From an uncultured Blautia sp. (GTDB taxonomy: Bacteria > Bacillota > Clostridia > Lachnospirales > Lachnospiraceae), in contig NZ_CAKRNY010000005.1 of the NCBI RefSeq assembly GCF_934371575.1, positions 50,944 to 114,943 of the forward strand: 64,000 bases of DNA, read 5' to 3'. The first letter of the stretch is position 1. Each line of letters starts with the position of its first letter. A model generated the notes under the pieces. It had not been told where the DNA came from. It saw nothing but the letters and a program-made list of their open reading frames with translations, and searched no databases. A program made the position numbers and the translations under genes. Positions 1 through 7,432 of the stretch are shown here, piece by piece.

Positions 1-2
1 CA

Positions 3-107
3 GTTATACAGCGAAGCAATAGTTCGACTAGAAAGGCTCTCAGCAAGAGCTTTGACAGATCAGTTTATGCGTTGTATGACAGCAAGTGGAAGGTTAAGAG
101 TGAATAA
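3..107 (+). CDS. possible 3' end of an unidentified gene
   Basis: An open frame enters from the left edge and stops with TAA at 105-107. It encodes a short basic tail ending DSKWKVKSE. An intrinsic terminator begins 20 bases later, which fits the end of a transcription unit. The frame is too short to recognise a family, and another frame is also open here, so this is only a suggestion. Confidence 0.2.
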   Translation, partial: VIQRSNSSTRKALSKSFDRSVYALYDSKWKVKSE

Positions 108-126
108 TTTCGCTAAGGGCGAAGAA

Positions 127-173
127 GGGGAGGATAGACTCACTGTGTTCAGACAGTGTCCTTCCCTTTTTTC
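127..173 (+). terminator. intrinsic terminator upstream of folC
   Basis: The inner stem CACTGT/ACAGTG is extended by an outer GGGAGGA/TCCTTCCC pairing with a bulge. It is followed by a run of T (166-172). It would end transcription entering from the left edge and insulate folC. Confidence 0.7.
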
Positions 174-224
174 TTTGAAATTATGTTTCACAGGTTTTGT
201 CGGATAAAAAGTTACGATTAGGGG

Positions 225-252
225 TGGACTTCTGGTGTGACTATTATATAAT
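225..252 (+). promoter_or_regulatory. putative sigma-A promoter for folC
   Basis: TGGACT at 225-230 and a perfect TATAAT at 247-252 are separated by 16 bp. The site lies after the upstream terminator and about 50 bases before the folC start. The -10 is strong and the -35 is only fair. Confidence 0.5.
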
Positions 253-305
253 GGTAGAGTAATTAATTTGAATTTTAATACGATAGATAAATGGTGGTTG
301 AGATT

Positions 306-1598
306 ATGAATTACGAAGAAGCTGTTGCTTATATTGAGGAGACTCCGAAGTTTACGAAGAAGAACACTCTGGAGCATACGAAGGAATGTTTGAGAAGACT
401 GGGAAATCCACAGGAGAAGTTTAAGGTGATACATGTTGCGGGAACCAATGGAAAGGGAAGCACATGTGCTTTTCTGACTTCTGTTTTGAGGGAAGCAGGT
501 TATTCCTGTGGGCTGTTTACTTCTCCTCATTTGGTGAAGATCAATGAGAGATTCCAGATAAATGAAGAGAACATTGATGATGATACTTTTCTGAAGGCTT
601 TTGAGAGAGTAAAAAAACTGGCTGATGAGCTGGTTGCTGAGGGGAATTATCACCCCACCTATTTTGAAATGCTGTTTCTTATGGGAATGGTGATCTTTGC
701 TGAGGCGAAAGTGGATTACGTGACTCTGGAGACTGGACTGGGGGGAAGGCTGGATGCTACTACAGCAGTGGAGAACCCTGCTGCATGCGTGATCACTTCT
801 ATCAGTCTGGATCATATGCAGTTTCTGGGAAATACGGTAAGAGAAATAGCAGGAGAAAAGGCAGGGATTATTGTTCCGGGAGTTCCGGTTATTTATGATG
901 GGAATGATCCTGAGGCAGCAGAGGTGATCGCTTCTAGGGCGAAAGAGCTTGGAAGCCCGGCTTACAAAGTGGTTCAGGATAAAGCCAGGGTGTTGGGGAA
1001 TAATAAAGATGGCATTGATTTTTCTCTGGAGGACAGCTATTATGGGAATACTGTGTTCCACATCCCCTTTATTGCCTGGTATCAGGTGATGAATGCGTCT
1101 CTGGCGCTTACTACCATGGAGGTACTGAAGGATAAGCTTCCGGTAAGCATGGAACAGATGCAGGCAGGAATCAGAAATACCAGATGGCAGGGTAGAATGG
1201 AAACCATTTTGCCGGGGGTGATCGTGGATGGCGCTCATAATGAGGATGGTGTCCGCAGATTTGTAGAAACTGCGCAGCGTTTTCAGGAGGAATATCCACT
1301 GACACTTTTATTTTCAGCTGTGAATGATAAGGATTATCAGGATATGATCCACACTATTTGCAGCAGTATCCGTTTCCGAAAGGTTGTGACTACAGAGGTT
1401 GGAGGATACCGTGAAGTGCCTTCAGCAGAACTGGCAGAACTTTTTATGAAGGAAGGCTGTAAGGATGTGGGGAATTCCGACAGTATTGAAGAGGCTTTTC
1501 ATATGGCCTGCGAGGCTAAGGGAGAGGATGGAATGCTGTTTTGTGTAGGTTCTCTTTATCTGGTAGGAGAAATTAAAACACTCTTATTAAAAAAATAG
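306..1598 (+). CDS. folC: folylpolyglutamate synthase / dihydrofolate synthase FolC
   Basis: An ATP-dependent Mur-ligase-family enzyme that adds glutamate to folates (and possibly to dihydropteroate) in the cytoplasm. The 430-aa protein shows the P-loop GTNGKGST at residues 46-53, the family motif TGLGGRLDATT near 150, and DGAHN in the C-terminal Mur domain. I chose ATG 306 (MNYEEAVAYIEE) over the ATG at 291 because GGTGG lies just upstream and the N-terminus then fits the family. Length is normal. A small orphan gene and a TPR protein follow closely on the same strand, so all three may be co-transcribed. Whether it also has dihydrofolate synthase activity cannot be told from the sequence. 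Confidence 0.95.
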   Translation: MNYEEAVAYIEETPKFTKKNTLEHTKECLRRLGNPQEKFKVIHVAGTNGKGSTCAFLTSVLREAGYSCGLFTSPHLVKINERFQINEENIDDDTFLKAFERVKKLADELVAEGNYHPTYFEMLFLMGMVIFAEAKVDYVTLETGLGGRLDATTAVENPAACVITSISLDHMQFLGNTVREIAGEKAGIIVPGVPVIYDGNDPEAAEVIASRAKELGSPAYKVVQDKARVLGNNKDGIDFSLEDSYYGNTVFHIPFIAWYQVMNASLALTTMEVLKDKLPVSMEQMQAGIRNTRWQGRMETILPGVIVDGAHNEDGVRRFVETAQRFQEEYPLTLLFSAVNDKDYQDMIHTICSSIRFRKVVTTEVGGYREVPSAELAELFMKEGCKDVGNSDSIEEAFHMACEAKGEDGMLFCVGSLYLVGEIKTLLLKK

Positions 1599-1627
1599 GG
1601 TATTGCAGGAGTCTATGGAGGAATTTT

Positions 1628-1780
1628 ATGATCGATTATGAAGAGGAACTGAAGAAATTTGAGCCCTGTCTGGATGTGACAGACGCAGAGGGGGCTATTT
1701 ATGATAGAGAACTGACCGACATCCTGGACATTCTTCAGGAAATGCTCAGAGAGTCCAAAAGCGGACGCAGGATGAAATAG
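1628..1780 (+). CDS. 50-aa acidic protein of unknown function
   Basis: ATG at 1628 is preceded by a good GGAGG at 1617-1621, and the frame runs 50 codons to TAG. The product (MIDYEEELKKFEPCLDVTD at the start) is acidic, has no membrane segment and ends in a basic tail. It is probably one or two helices. It sits 29 bases after folC and 15 bases before the zinc-ribbon/TPR gene, in the same direction, so it is likely translated from the same mRNA. I do not recognise a family. The ribosome site and tight packing are the evidence that it is real. Confidence 0.65.
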   Translation: MIDYEEELKKFEPCLDVTDAEGAIYDRELTDILDILQEMLRESKSGRRMK

Positions 1781-1795
1781 AATAGGAGATACTTA

Positions 1796-3181
1796 ATGAA
1801 CTGTATGAATTGCGGTGCGTTCCTGGCAGATAAGGATCTGGATTATTGTCCTCATTGCGGGTGTAACGTTCTGATCCAGAAGAAGGTGGAGTATCTCTCC
1901 AAACTTTATTATAATCAGGGGCTGGAGAAAGCCAGCATCCGTGACCTTTCAGGAGCTGTTAACTGTCTGAAGCAGAGCTTAACTTTCAACAAACGTAATA
2001 TTCAGGCGAGAAATCTTCTCGGACTGGTATATTTTGAAATGGGAGAGGTGGTGGCTGCGCTTAGTGAGTGGGTGATCAGTAAGAATCTGCAGTCTACCCG
2101 TAATATTGCAAATGAATACATCAATCGTCTTCAGGCAAATTCCAATAAACTGGATGCTATTAATGAGACTATTCGAAAATATAACAATGCACTTGCTCTT
2201 TGCAGAGAAGGGCATGAGGATATGGCAGCAATCCAATTGAGAAAGATCCTGTCCCAGAATACGAAACTGATCAAGGGATATCATTTGCTGGCTTTGATCT
2301 ATATGAAGAATCATGACTGGGGAAAAGCACGAAGAACTTTAAAGAAGGCAGCCCGTATTGATAAGACCAATACCACTACCCTGCGTTTTTTAAGAGAAGT
2401 GGATGAGAGAACCGGTGTTACAACCAGACTGGAAAAGCAGAAAAAGGGACTGTTTGGATCTAAGGGAACAAGGGAAGCTTCGGAAGAATTGTCCAGAACT
2501 GCAGTAGTACAGCCGGCAGTTTATAAGGAAAATTCCAGGATATCCCTGTTTGTAACTCTTATGGCAGGTGTGGCAGCAGGAGCAGCTGCATTCTGGCTTC
2601 TTGCCGTTCCTGCAATCAAGCAGGGAATTTACCGTGAGGCCAACCAGCAGATTGTGAAGTACAGTGAGTCGCTGGCAAGTCAGGGTGCTGAGCTTTCCAA
2701 GGTTCAGGGAGAAGCTAAGGAGTCCGGTGACGCAGCTGAGGAAATTACTTTGCAGCTTACTGCAGAACAGAAGAAAAGCACAAGCTATCAGGCTCTTTTG
2801 AATGCATATGTTTCCTACAAGCAGAATGAGTATGATGCGGCAGCTCTGGAAATACAGAAGGTCTACGAGGATCAGCTGGGAGATGATGTAATGGGAATTT
2901 ACAATACAATCTGTTCTGAAACAGGCGTATCCGGAATTAAAAGTGATGGATCAGATGAAAGCAATGATGGTTCATCTGATTCTGCAGGCAGTGATCAAGA
3001 ACCGGATGTATCTGATTCTGATACATCTGATTCTGATACATCAGACTATGATAATGAAGCTGACAGCAGTGGAGACGATGGCAGCAGTTATGATGACAGT
3101 GAAAGTGATGAGTCAGGATATTCTGATGATAGTGAAGCAGATGGCTATTATGATGAAAATGGCGATTTTCAGTATTATTGA
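1796..3181 (+). CDS. zinc-ribbon, TPR-repeat membrane protein with acidic tail
   Basis: The 461-aa product starts with a zinc ribbon (Cys3, Cys6, Cys18, Cys21). TPR-like helical repeats follow (about 38-215), then one hydrophobic segment near 249-273, a short coiled stretch, and a very acidic Ser/Asp-rich C-terminal tail from about 385. The repeats probably sit in the cytoplasm with the tail outside, or the tail is a flexible linker. An AGGAG site precedes ATG 1796. It lies between folC and the spoIIA operon but is cut off from spoIIA by a strong terminator. The function is unknown. The architecture suggests a scaffold for an envelope protein complex. Confidence 0.75.
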   Translation: MNCMNCGAFLADKDLDYCPHCGCNVLIQKKVEYLSKLYYNQGLEKASIRDLSGAVNCLKQSLTFNKRNIQARNLLGLVYFEMGEVVAALSEWVISKNLQSTRNIANEYINRLQANSNKLDAINETIRKYNNALALCREGHEDMAAIQLRKILSQNTKLIKGYHLLALIYMKNHDWGKARRTLKKAARIDKTNTTTLRFLREVDERTGVTTRLEKQKKGLFGSKGTREASEELSRTAVVQPAVYKENSRISLFVTLMAGVAAGAAAFWLLAVPAIKQGIYREANQQIVKYSESLASQGAELSKVQGEAKESGDAAEEITLQLTAEQKKSTSYQALLNAYVSYKQNEYDAAALEIQKVYEDQLGDDVMGIYNTICSETGVSGIKSDGSDESNDGSSDSAGSDQEPDVSDSDTSDSDTSDYDNEADSSGDDGSSYDDSESDESGYSDDSEADGYYDENGDFQYY

Positions 3182-3223
3182 TGAAAATGCCTGAAATACA
3201 ATTGAGAGAAACCTCTGAAATGG

Positions 3224-3253
3224 GGATGTGCATGTGCGTGCACATCCTTTTTT
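3224..3253 (+). terminator. strong intrinsic terminator before spoIIA
   Basis: A perfect 9-bp stem (GGATGTGCA/TGCACATCC) with a 6-nt loop is followed directly by six T. It separates the housekeeping genes from the sporulation operon. Confidence 0.9.
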
Positions 3254-3300
3254 CGTGCAGAAGGAGCTTTGAATATTTGAAAAATAAGGGGGACTTTTTC

Positions 3301-3645
3301 ATGAAACCTGTTTTTGAAACTACGGGAACCTGCCTTCACATTAAACTTCCCAAGGAACTGGATCATCCAGCCTCAGAAATGATCCGGAGGGAATCGGACC
3401 GGATTATGGGAAAAATATATATCAGGACAATTTGTTTTGATTTTGGAGATACTGTTTTTATGGATAGTTCAGGCGTAGGATTGCTTATGGGAAGATACCG
3501 TGCTCTTGGCATGCGTTCCGGCTGCATGAAAGCACGTCATGTAAGCGGATATATTGAAAAACTTCTGCGGCTTTCCGGAGTAAGCAGATTTCTTGAAATG
3601 GAGAGAGCAGAAAATGAGGTGCAGCTGGAAAGGAGGGGGAAATGA
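3301..3645 (+). CDS. spoIIAA: anti-sigma F factor antagonist SpoIIAA
   Basis: A 114-aa STAS-domain protein of the forespore switch. Unphosphorylated SpoIIAA binds SpoIIAB and frees sigma F. The phosphorylation motif DSSGVG lies at residues 55-60, with Ser56/57 matching the regulated serine of B. subtilis. I start at ATG 3301 because of the GGGGGA site just upstream. A longer frame back to 3178 would run through the terminator hairpin. The stop overlaps the spoIIAB start (ATGA), which suggests translational coupling. Length is typical. Confidence 0.95.
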   Translation: MKPVFETTGTCLHIKLPKELDHPASEMIRRESDRIMGKIYIRTICFDFGDTVFMDSSGVGLLMGRYRALGMRSGCMKARHVSGYIEKLLRLSGVSRFLEMERAENEVQLERRGK

Positions 3646-4070
3646 TGGGAAATTCCAATGAAATGACCATTATTTTTGACAGCCGTCCGGAGAATGAAGG
3701 GCTGGCGCGAGTAACTGCTGCAGCATTTTGTACTCAGTTAAATCCTACACTGGAAGAAGTATCAGATCTGAAAACAGCAGTGTCGGAGGCGGTAACTAAT
3801 TGTATCATCCATGGGTATCAGGGAGAGGTACATAAGATTCGGATGAAGTGCGTCAGAAGAGAAAGAACGATTTTTCTGGATATTGAAGATGACGGTGTTG
3901 GCATTGCTGATGTACAAAAAGCAATGGAGCCATTATATACAACCCGTGCAGATCAGGACAGGTCTGGAATGGGCTTTACTTTTATGGAAGCTTTTATGGA
4001 TGAAGTAAAGGTTACTTCGCAGGTGGGAAAAGGAACCTGTGTGCATATGAGCAAAAAAATCGGAAATTGA
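3642..4070 (+). CDS. spoIIAB: anti-sigma F factor / serine kinase SpoIIAB
   Basis: A GHKL-fold kinase that holds sigma F inactive and phosphorylates SpoIIAA. Visible motifs are the N box (Glu49 and Asn53 in EAVTNCIIHGY), the G1 box DIEDDGVGI near 80-88 and the G2 region SGMGFTFMEAF near 108-118. The gene starts within the spoIIAA stop codon, behind AGGAGGGGG. The ATG codons at 3642 and 3645 are both possible starts. At 142 aa it is of normal length. It is the middle gene of the spoIIAA-spoIIAB-sigF operon. Confidence 0.95.
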   Translation: MMGNSNEMTIIFDSRPENEGLARVTAAAFCTQLNPTLEEVSDLKTAVSEAVTNCIIHGYQGEVHKIRMKCVRRERTIFLDIEDDGVGIADVQKAMEPLYTTRADQDRSGMGFTFMEAFMDEVKVTSQVGKGTCVHMSKKIGN

Positions 4071-4082
4071 TCAGGAGGAAAC

Positions 4083-4814
4083 ATGGATCATACTCTTGCT
4101 CTCATTGGGCGTATTCACCAGGGGGATAAAGAGGCAAGAGATACTTTGTTTTCGGAAAATATGGGTCTGGTATACAGTGTATCCAGGCGTTTTCTGGGAA
4201 GAGGAGTGGAAATGGAGGATCTTTTTCAGATTGGGAGCATCGGGCTTTTGAAGGCGGTGGATCATTTTAATCCTGAATTTGATGTGAAATTTTCCACATA
4301 TGCAGTACCAATGATCATTGGGGAGATTAAAAGGTTTCTTCGGGATGATGGAATTCTGAAGGTGAGCCGTTCCATAAAAGAAAATCAATATAAGGTTTAT
4401 AAAATGAGAGAGGAACTGGAAAATAAACTGGGCAGAGAGCCTGAAATGGCAGAGCTTTCTGCAGCAATGGACATGCCGATAGAAGAATTGGCTATGACGA
4501 TGGAAGCTGCTGCGGAGGTGGAGTCTATTTACCGGACTGTGTATCAGGGGGACGGAACTGACATTCAGCTGGTGGACAGACTTCCGGAAAATGAAAATCA
4601 TCAGGAAAAGCTTCTGAACCATATTTTTCTGGAGGAAATGCTGGGAAAACTGGAAGGAGAGGAGCGAAAACTGATTGGACTTCGGTACTTTCAGGATATG
4701 ACACAAACGGATGTGGCGAAAAGAATGGGGATGTCTCAGGTTCAGGTTTCAAGAATGGAAAAGAGAATATTAAAGAAATTAAGAGATTTGGAGAAAAAGG
4801 CAGAAGATAATTAA
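4083..4814 (+). CDS. sigF: RNA polymerase sporulation sigma factor SigF
   Basis: The forespore-specific sigma factor of 243 aa. Region 2 is clear (GLVYSVSRRF through FSTYAVPMIIGEIKRFLRDD), region 3 follows (RSIKENQYKVYKMREEL), and region 4 ends in a helix-turn-helix (TQTDVAKRMGMSQVQVSRME). A CAGGAGG site precedes ATG 4083. It is the last gene of the spoIIA operon and its product is controlled by SpoIIAB and SpoIIAA. The gene is complete and the order matches other endospore formers. Confidence 0.95.
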   Translation: MDHTLALIGRIHQGDKEARDTLFSENMGLVYSVSRRFLGRGVEMEDLFQIGSIGLLKAVDHFNPEFDVKFSTYAVPMIIGEIKRFLRDDGILKVSRSIKENQYKVYKMREELENKLGREPEMAELSAAMDMPIEELAMTMEAAAEVESIYRTVYQGDGTDIQLVDRLPENENHQEKLLNHIFLEEMLGKLEGEERKLIGLRYFQDMTQTDVAKRMGMSQVQVSRMEKRILKKLRDLEKKAEDN

Positions 4815-4853
4815 AAAATCCGGATAAGACAAATGAAAAAATGTCTTATCCGG
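4813..4853 (-). terminator. intrinsic terminator of queT
   Basis: A perfect 12-bp inverted repeat (CCGGATAAGACA and its complement) has a T run on the minus strand only (complement of the A run at 4814-4819). It therefore ends the queT transcript. For sigF on the plus strand it is only a hairpin without a T run. Confidence 0.85.
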
Positions 4854-4869
4854 TAGTAAGTGTGAAAAT

Positions 4870-5376
4870 TTATTTCGTAGCAACCCGGCTGCCAAATAAT
4901 ATATTTTTGTACCTGGAAAGTGCTGTGAGCAGAACCATTCCAAATATTCCGCAGGAAATGATCTCTCCCACACCTACAGTAAGCATCATAAGTGGAATCG
5001 GAAGATTGACGGAATAGCCGTAACGAAGCACGAATGGTACCAGAACTGCGTTGGCTACGATCGGTGGAACTGGTGCCAGCCATTTGCTGCTGTTACGAAG
5101 TTTGTAGGTAAATACAGCTCCGATGAGGGTAGCAATACTTCCGAATGCAATATCCAGAGGAATCGCACCGCCAAGCAGATTGGCAAGGATACAGCCTACA
5201 AACAGACCGGGAATGGCAGCTGGTGTGAAGAATGGAAGAATGGTCAGGGCTTCGGAAATTCGAACCTGGATCTCTCCATAGCTAAATGGTGCAAACACCA
5301 GCGTCAGTACAACGTAGACAGCTGCAATAAGCGCTGCCTGCACAAGGAACAGGGTACTTTTGTTTTTCATATTCAT
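4870..5376 (-). CDS. queT: queuosine precursor transporter QueT
   Basis: A 168-aa integral membrane protein of the QueT (DUF988) family, the substrate-binding S component of an energy-coupling factor transporter for queuosine precursors such as preQ1. It has about five hydrophobic helices. The conserved stretches GEIQVRISEALTILPFF and AIPGLFVGCILANLLGG are visible. The two methionines MNM lie 4 and 10 bases after the AAGGAG site, so either could be the start. The gene is controlled by a preQ1-I riboswitch directly upstream, as in other Firmicutes, which supports the assignment. An integrated mobile element begins within that riboswitch region. Confidence 0.9.
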   Translation of the reverse strand: MNMKNKSTLFLVQAALIAAVYVVLTLVFAPFSYGEIQVRISEALTILPFFTPAAIPGLFVGCILANLLGGAIPLDIAFGSIATLIGAVFTYKLRNSSKWLAPVPPIVANAVLVPFVLRYGYSVNLPIPLMMLTVGVGEIISCGIFGMVLLTALSRYKNILFGSRVATK

Positions 5377-5380
5377 TTGT

Positions 5381-5423
5381 CTCCTTTAGTTTTGTTTTAC
5401 GAGTGGAAGGTCACGAACACTCG
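5381..5423 (-). promoter_or_regulatory. preQ1-I riboswitch of queT (translational)
   Basis: On the minus strand a 6-bp stem (CGAGTG/CACTCG) encloses a 12-nt loop. It is followed by the A-rich tail AAAACAAAACTAAAGGAG that typifies preQ1 class I. The loop's CCTT can pair with AAGG of the ribosome site, so ligand binding would hide the site and repress queT. The position immediately before a queT gene is the classic one. The 36 bases 5388-5423 recur exactly at 15615-15650, where the pairing partner AAGG is missing. Confidence 0.75.
5388..5423. repeat. left copy of the 36-bp attachment-like repeat
   Basis: Identical over 36 bases to 15615-15650. The repeat is the body of the preQ1 aptamer. Identity ends on the queT side exactly before the bases that complete the ribosome site. 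Confidence 0.8.
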
Positions 5424-5476
5424 GCACATTTATAGGCGGTGACCGCCTGAAAAGCCCTGTACGACCTTGTTTTTAT

Positions 5477-5516
5477 GGGCTTTTCAACGGGCATGAGTAT
5501 AGCATATTTGGGAGAG
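5477..5516. repeat. left copy of the 40-bp promoter repeat
   Basis: Identical over 40 bases to 15787-15826. Weaker similarity extends beyond it through the TACCCACAATTT block. It contains the minus-strand -10 element, so each copy carries a promoter pointing toward an aptamer copy. Confidence 0.8.
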
Positions 5517-5524
5517 GAATGCAA
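5496..5524 (-). promoter_or_regulatory. promoter of the queT leader
   Basis: Reading the minus strand, TTGCAT (5519-5524) and TATACT (5496-5501) are separated by exactly 17 bp. Transcription would start near 5489. It would then pass a hairpin (GAAAAGCCC/GGGCTTTTC) and a 15-bp near-palindrome (AGGCGGT/ACCGCCT) before the aptamer. The same promoter recurs at 15806-15834. Confidence 0.7.
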
Positions 5525-5539
5525 GGGAAAATAGGGGGA

Positions 5540-5563
5540 GTACCCACAATTTACCCACAATGG
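5540..5563. repeat. TACCCACAA repeats near the left end
   Basis: Two direct copies of TACCCACAAT lie 10 bases apart. Related copies lie at 15490-15511 (just after the integrase gene) and 15850-15867. Short direct repeats inside both ends of an element are typical arm sites of tyrosine integrases; this role is inferred. Confidence 0.5.
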
Positions 5564-5663
5564 AATTTTAATAATCAAAAAGCTTGCTTTTGATGAATAG
5601 ATTTATTAAAGTGGTTTTATCATTGAATACGATATCTGCAGAAAAATGTGAGGTGTAGAGAAA

Positions 5664-6005
5664 ATGGACATCAAGCAATATGATACAGTTCTCTTGAAAG
5701 ATGGAAGGACAGGGAGTGTTGTGGAAGTTTTTCCGGATGGCTCTCTGATCGTAGATGTAGGCAGCACTCCAGCGGACTGGGAAACTTTATATGATAAGAC
5801 TGTGGCTGATGTTAAGAAGGTAATTAATGGCAAAAAAAGCGTGATGTGTCCGTTGATGAAATCAGAAATTGATGATGGAATATGTTATGATATTCACATG
5901 AATGTCGAAGATCTGACACCAGACTGGACAATTCCAGATGAGGTATTGAAGAAACCAGATTATAAACGGATATGTTTAAAATGTCCAAATCACAGAGAGG
6001 ATTGA
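5664..6005 (+). CDS. 113-aa element protein, DUF4926-like start with Cys-rich end
   Basis: The first ~50 residues (MDIKQYDTVLLKDGRTGSVV and on) resemble the small SH3-like DUF4926 fold seen in many accessory genes. The rest is acidic and ends with a CLKC motif. GAGGTG lies 8 bases before the ATG. This is the first gene inside the left end of the element and reads away from the attachment site. Function unknown. The domain match is from memory of the family pattern and is tentative. Confidence 0.6.
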   Translation: MDIKQYDTVLLKDGRTGSVVEVFPDGSLIVDVGSTPADWETLYDKTVADVKKVINGKKSVMCPLMKSEIDDGICYDIHMNVEDLTPDWTIPDEVLKKPDYKRICLKCPNHRED

Positions 6006-6009
6006 ATAG

Positions 6010-6206
6010 ATGACAGCAAAAGATTTAAAAGATAGGATTGAGAGTTTATGCACACACGTCTTGTTTGACTATAATGGAAAAGCGTGTGGTGTGGAGATGA
6101 TTTTATGGAAGCGCATAGTATTGATGAAGTGATGAAGGCTCCTTTCTTCGAGGGAAAATCCCTGGAGGATATTGTTGATCAGCTTGAAAATGTGGAAGGA
6201 ATGTAA
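6010..6206 (+). pseudogene. broken small phage-type gene
   Basis: The first 30 codons from ATG 6010 (MTAKDLKDRIESLCTHVLFD) and a second stretch in another frame (MEAHSIDEVMKAPFFEGKS, ending at 6206) look like the two ends of one small phage protein. A frame change near 6100 separates them, and the middle seems to lack some residues. As written, the first frame stops after 40 codons. It is most likely an inactivated gene of unknown role. Confidence 0.55.
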
Positions 6207-6208
6207 AT

Positions 6209-6392
6209 ATGCGTGATTCTGATATTGATGTGAATGAAGTAGAAGAATTGATTCAAAAAAAAAAATTACGCAATGGAGAAGAGGTTGCATGTTGGCACTG
6301 TAAAAAAAGGGGTAATGCTTCCTATTGGTAATTACAAAACAACAAAATGTTTTCGCTGCAATAATTGTGGGACAAGATTAAACATGGATTAA
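6209..6392 (+). pseudogene. frameshifted Cys-rich (zinc-binding) small protein
   Basis: From ATG 6209 the frame reads MRDSDIDVNEVEELIQKKK, then a CWHC motif, and stops at 6325. Removing one base in the A7-G4 tract at 6302-6312 lets the frame continue through CFRCNNCG to TAA 6392. The two pairs of cysteines would make one zinc ribbon. Either the gene is broken at the homopolymer, or the tract slips, or there is a base error. A longer A11 run lies at 6255-6265. Confidence 0.55.
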
Positions 6393-6425
6393 TACCACCA
6401 GTCAGAAATGACCGGTGGTATTTTT
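6392..6425 (+). terminator. intrinsic terminator, left gene group of the element
   Basis: ATACCACCaGTC pairs with GACcGGTGGTAT (one mismatch) around a 6-nt loop, followed by TTTTT. It separates the plus-strand genes from the convergent repressor gene. Confidence 0.85.
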
Positions 6426-6436
6426 GCGTAAGAAAA

Positions 6437-7045
6437 TCAATTGTCTGGAACATCATTTAAGTAGCTTTCTAAAAGTCTGTCGTACATTTCTTGATTAAGA
6501 TTGCCCCTTTCTTTCATATCTGATATTTCTTTTAATCTGGAGAGAAAAGTATTTATACATACCATTCGAGGTAGATCATTTCCAGTTTGACTAATTATCT
6601 CGTATTCTGTTTCATCAAGTTTATTTATACTACACCATTCGGAAAAATATAAGGCTGGATAAGTGTTGCTTTTTTGGATATGATCAGTTCCGTATCCTTC
6701 AGGATCTGGCATGAAACATTCCTCATTTACAGATATTTGCCCGAATAAGAAACCGGAATACGGTGCATTATAAATGGTTAATAGCATTTTGCAGATGTCA
6801 CGTGATGAAAGTTTTTCACTGTATTGTTTGCTTTGATTGGAATGACCAACCAGCCAATCTATGGAAACATTGAAATGTTGGGAGAGATTATAAAGCATTT
6901 CAACTGTTGGGAAATCCTTTTTCTGTGGGTTTAGATATTTTGACATGGTACCTTCTGTACATCCCATAATTCTTGCAATTTCCTTTTGCTTCATTCCTGG
7001 TGCAATTTCGGAAAGATTTTTGATAAAACTTTCTTTTAATTCCAT
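6437..7045 (-). CDS. cI-like XRE-family repressor
   Basis: The 202-aa product has an N-terminal XRE helix-turn-helix (about 17-70: QKEIARIMGCTEGTMSKYLN, then LYNLSQHFNVSIDWLVGH) and a C-terminal half I do not recognise. It is divergent from the excisionase-like gene at 7191, the usual arrangement of a lysogeny repressor facing the genes it controls. It probably binds the intergenic region 7046-7190. No LexA-type peptidase motif is evident. Confidence 0.8.
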   Translation of the reverse strand: MELKESFIKNLSEIAPGMKQKEIARIMGCTEGTMSKYLNPQKKDFPTVEMLYNLSQHFNVSIDWLVGHSNQSKQYSEKLSSRDICKMLLTIYNAPYSGFLFGQISVNEECFMPDPEGYGTDHIQKSNTYPALYFSEWCSINKLDETEYEIISQTGNDLPRMVCINTFLSRLKEISDMKERGNLNQEMYDRLLESYLNDVPDN

Positions 7046-7134
7046 AACAACCTCTATAACTTTCTTGTTTTTAAAATTAAATGATAAAATTGTTGCTTCT
7101 TTTGAAATGGAAATTTCTTTCTTATACTGCTATG

Positions 7135-7163
7135 ATTATACCATGAAGAGAAACAATAAACAA
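7135..7163 (-). promoter_or_regulatory. putative promoter of the repressor gene
   Basis: On the minus strand TTGTTT (7158-7163) and TATAAT (7135-7140) are spaced 17 bp. The leader to the ATG at 7045 is about 80 bases. The palindromic GAAATGGAAATTTC at 7104-7117, between the divergent genes, is a possible operator. Confidence 0.55.
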
Positions 7164-7190
7164 TGTTGAATTGAAGAAAGGATTGATTTT

Positions 7191-7391
7191 ATGCAAAAAA
7201 GAGCAATGAGTAATGAAAATCAAACTGAGGTAAAAGCTGGACGTATTGAGCAGGCGTGTGCACGTTATGGACTTGGAAAAAACACCATGCGTAAAGTGGC
7301 AGGTGAAGCTGGTGCAGAAATTAAGATTGGTAAATGTTATCTGATCAATTTTTCAAAAGTAGATGCTTACATGGACAGTCTAGCCAATTAG
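7191..7391 (+). CDS. small helix-turn-helix / excisionase-like protein
   Basis: A 66-aa protein (start MQKRAMSNENQTEV) with a MerR/excisionase-type winged-helix pattern (QACARYGLGKNTMRKVAGEA, then KIGKCYLINFSKVDAYMD). It resembles the DUF6462 proteins common in Lachnospiraceae elements. An AAAGGA site precedes ATG 7191; ATG 7206 is an alternative. The position directly opposite the repressor fits a recombination directionality factor or early regulator. The role is inferred. Confidence 0.65.
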   Translation: MQKRAMSNENQTEVKAGRIEQACARYGLGKNTMRKVAGEAGAEIKIGKCYLINFSKVDAYMDSLAN

Positions 7392-7432
7392 AAGATGAAG
7401 AAATGGATATTTTATAGAGCATGGAGAGTGAA

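Noticed and set aside
60..1238. A long open frame opposite folC
   Set aside because: It is the complement of a clear folC gene, has no ribosome site and yields a protein of odd composition. It is a shadow frame, as are many others on the strand opposite real genes.
3178..3300. A longer N-terminus for SpoIIAA starting at 3178
   Set aside because: The extension would be translated from a strong terminator hairpin and does not match the family; ATG 3301 has a proper ribosome site.
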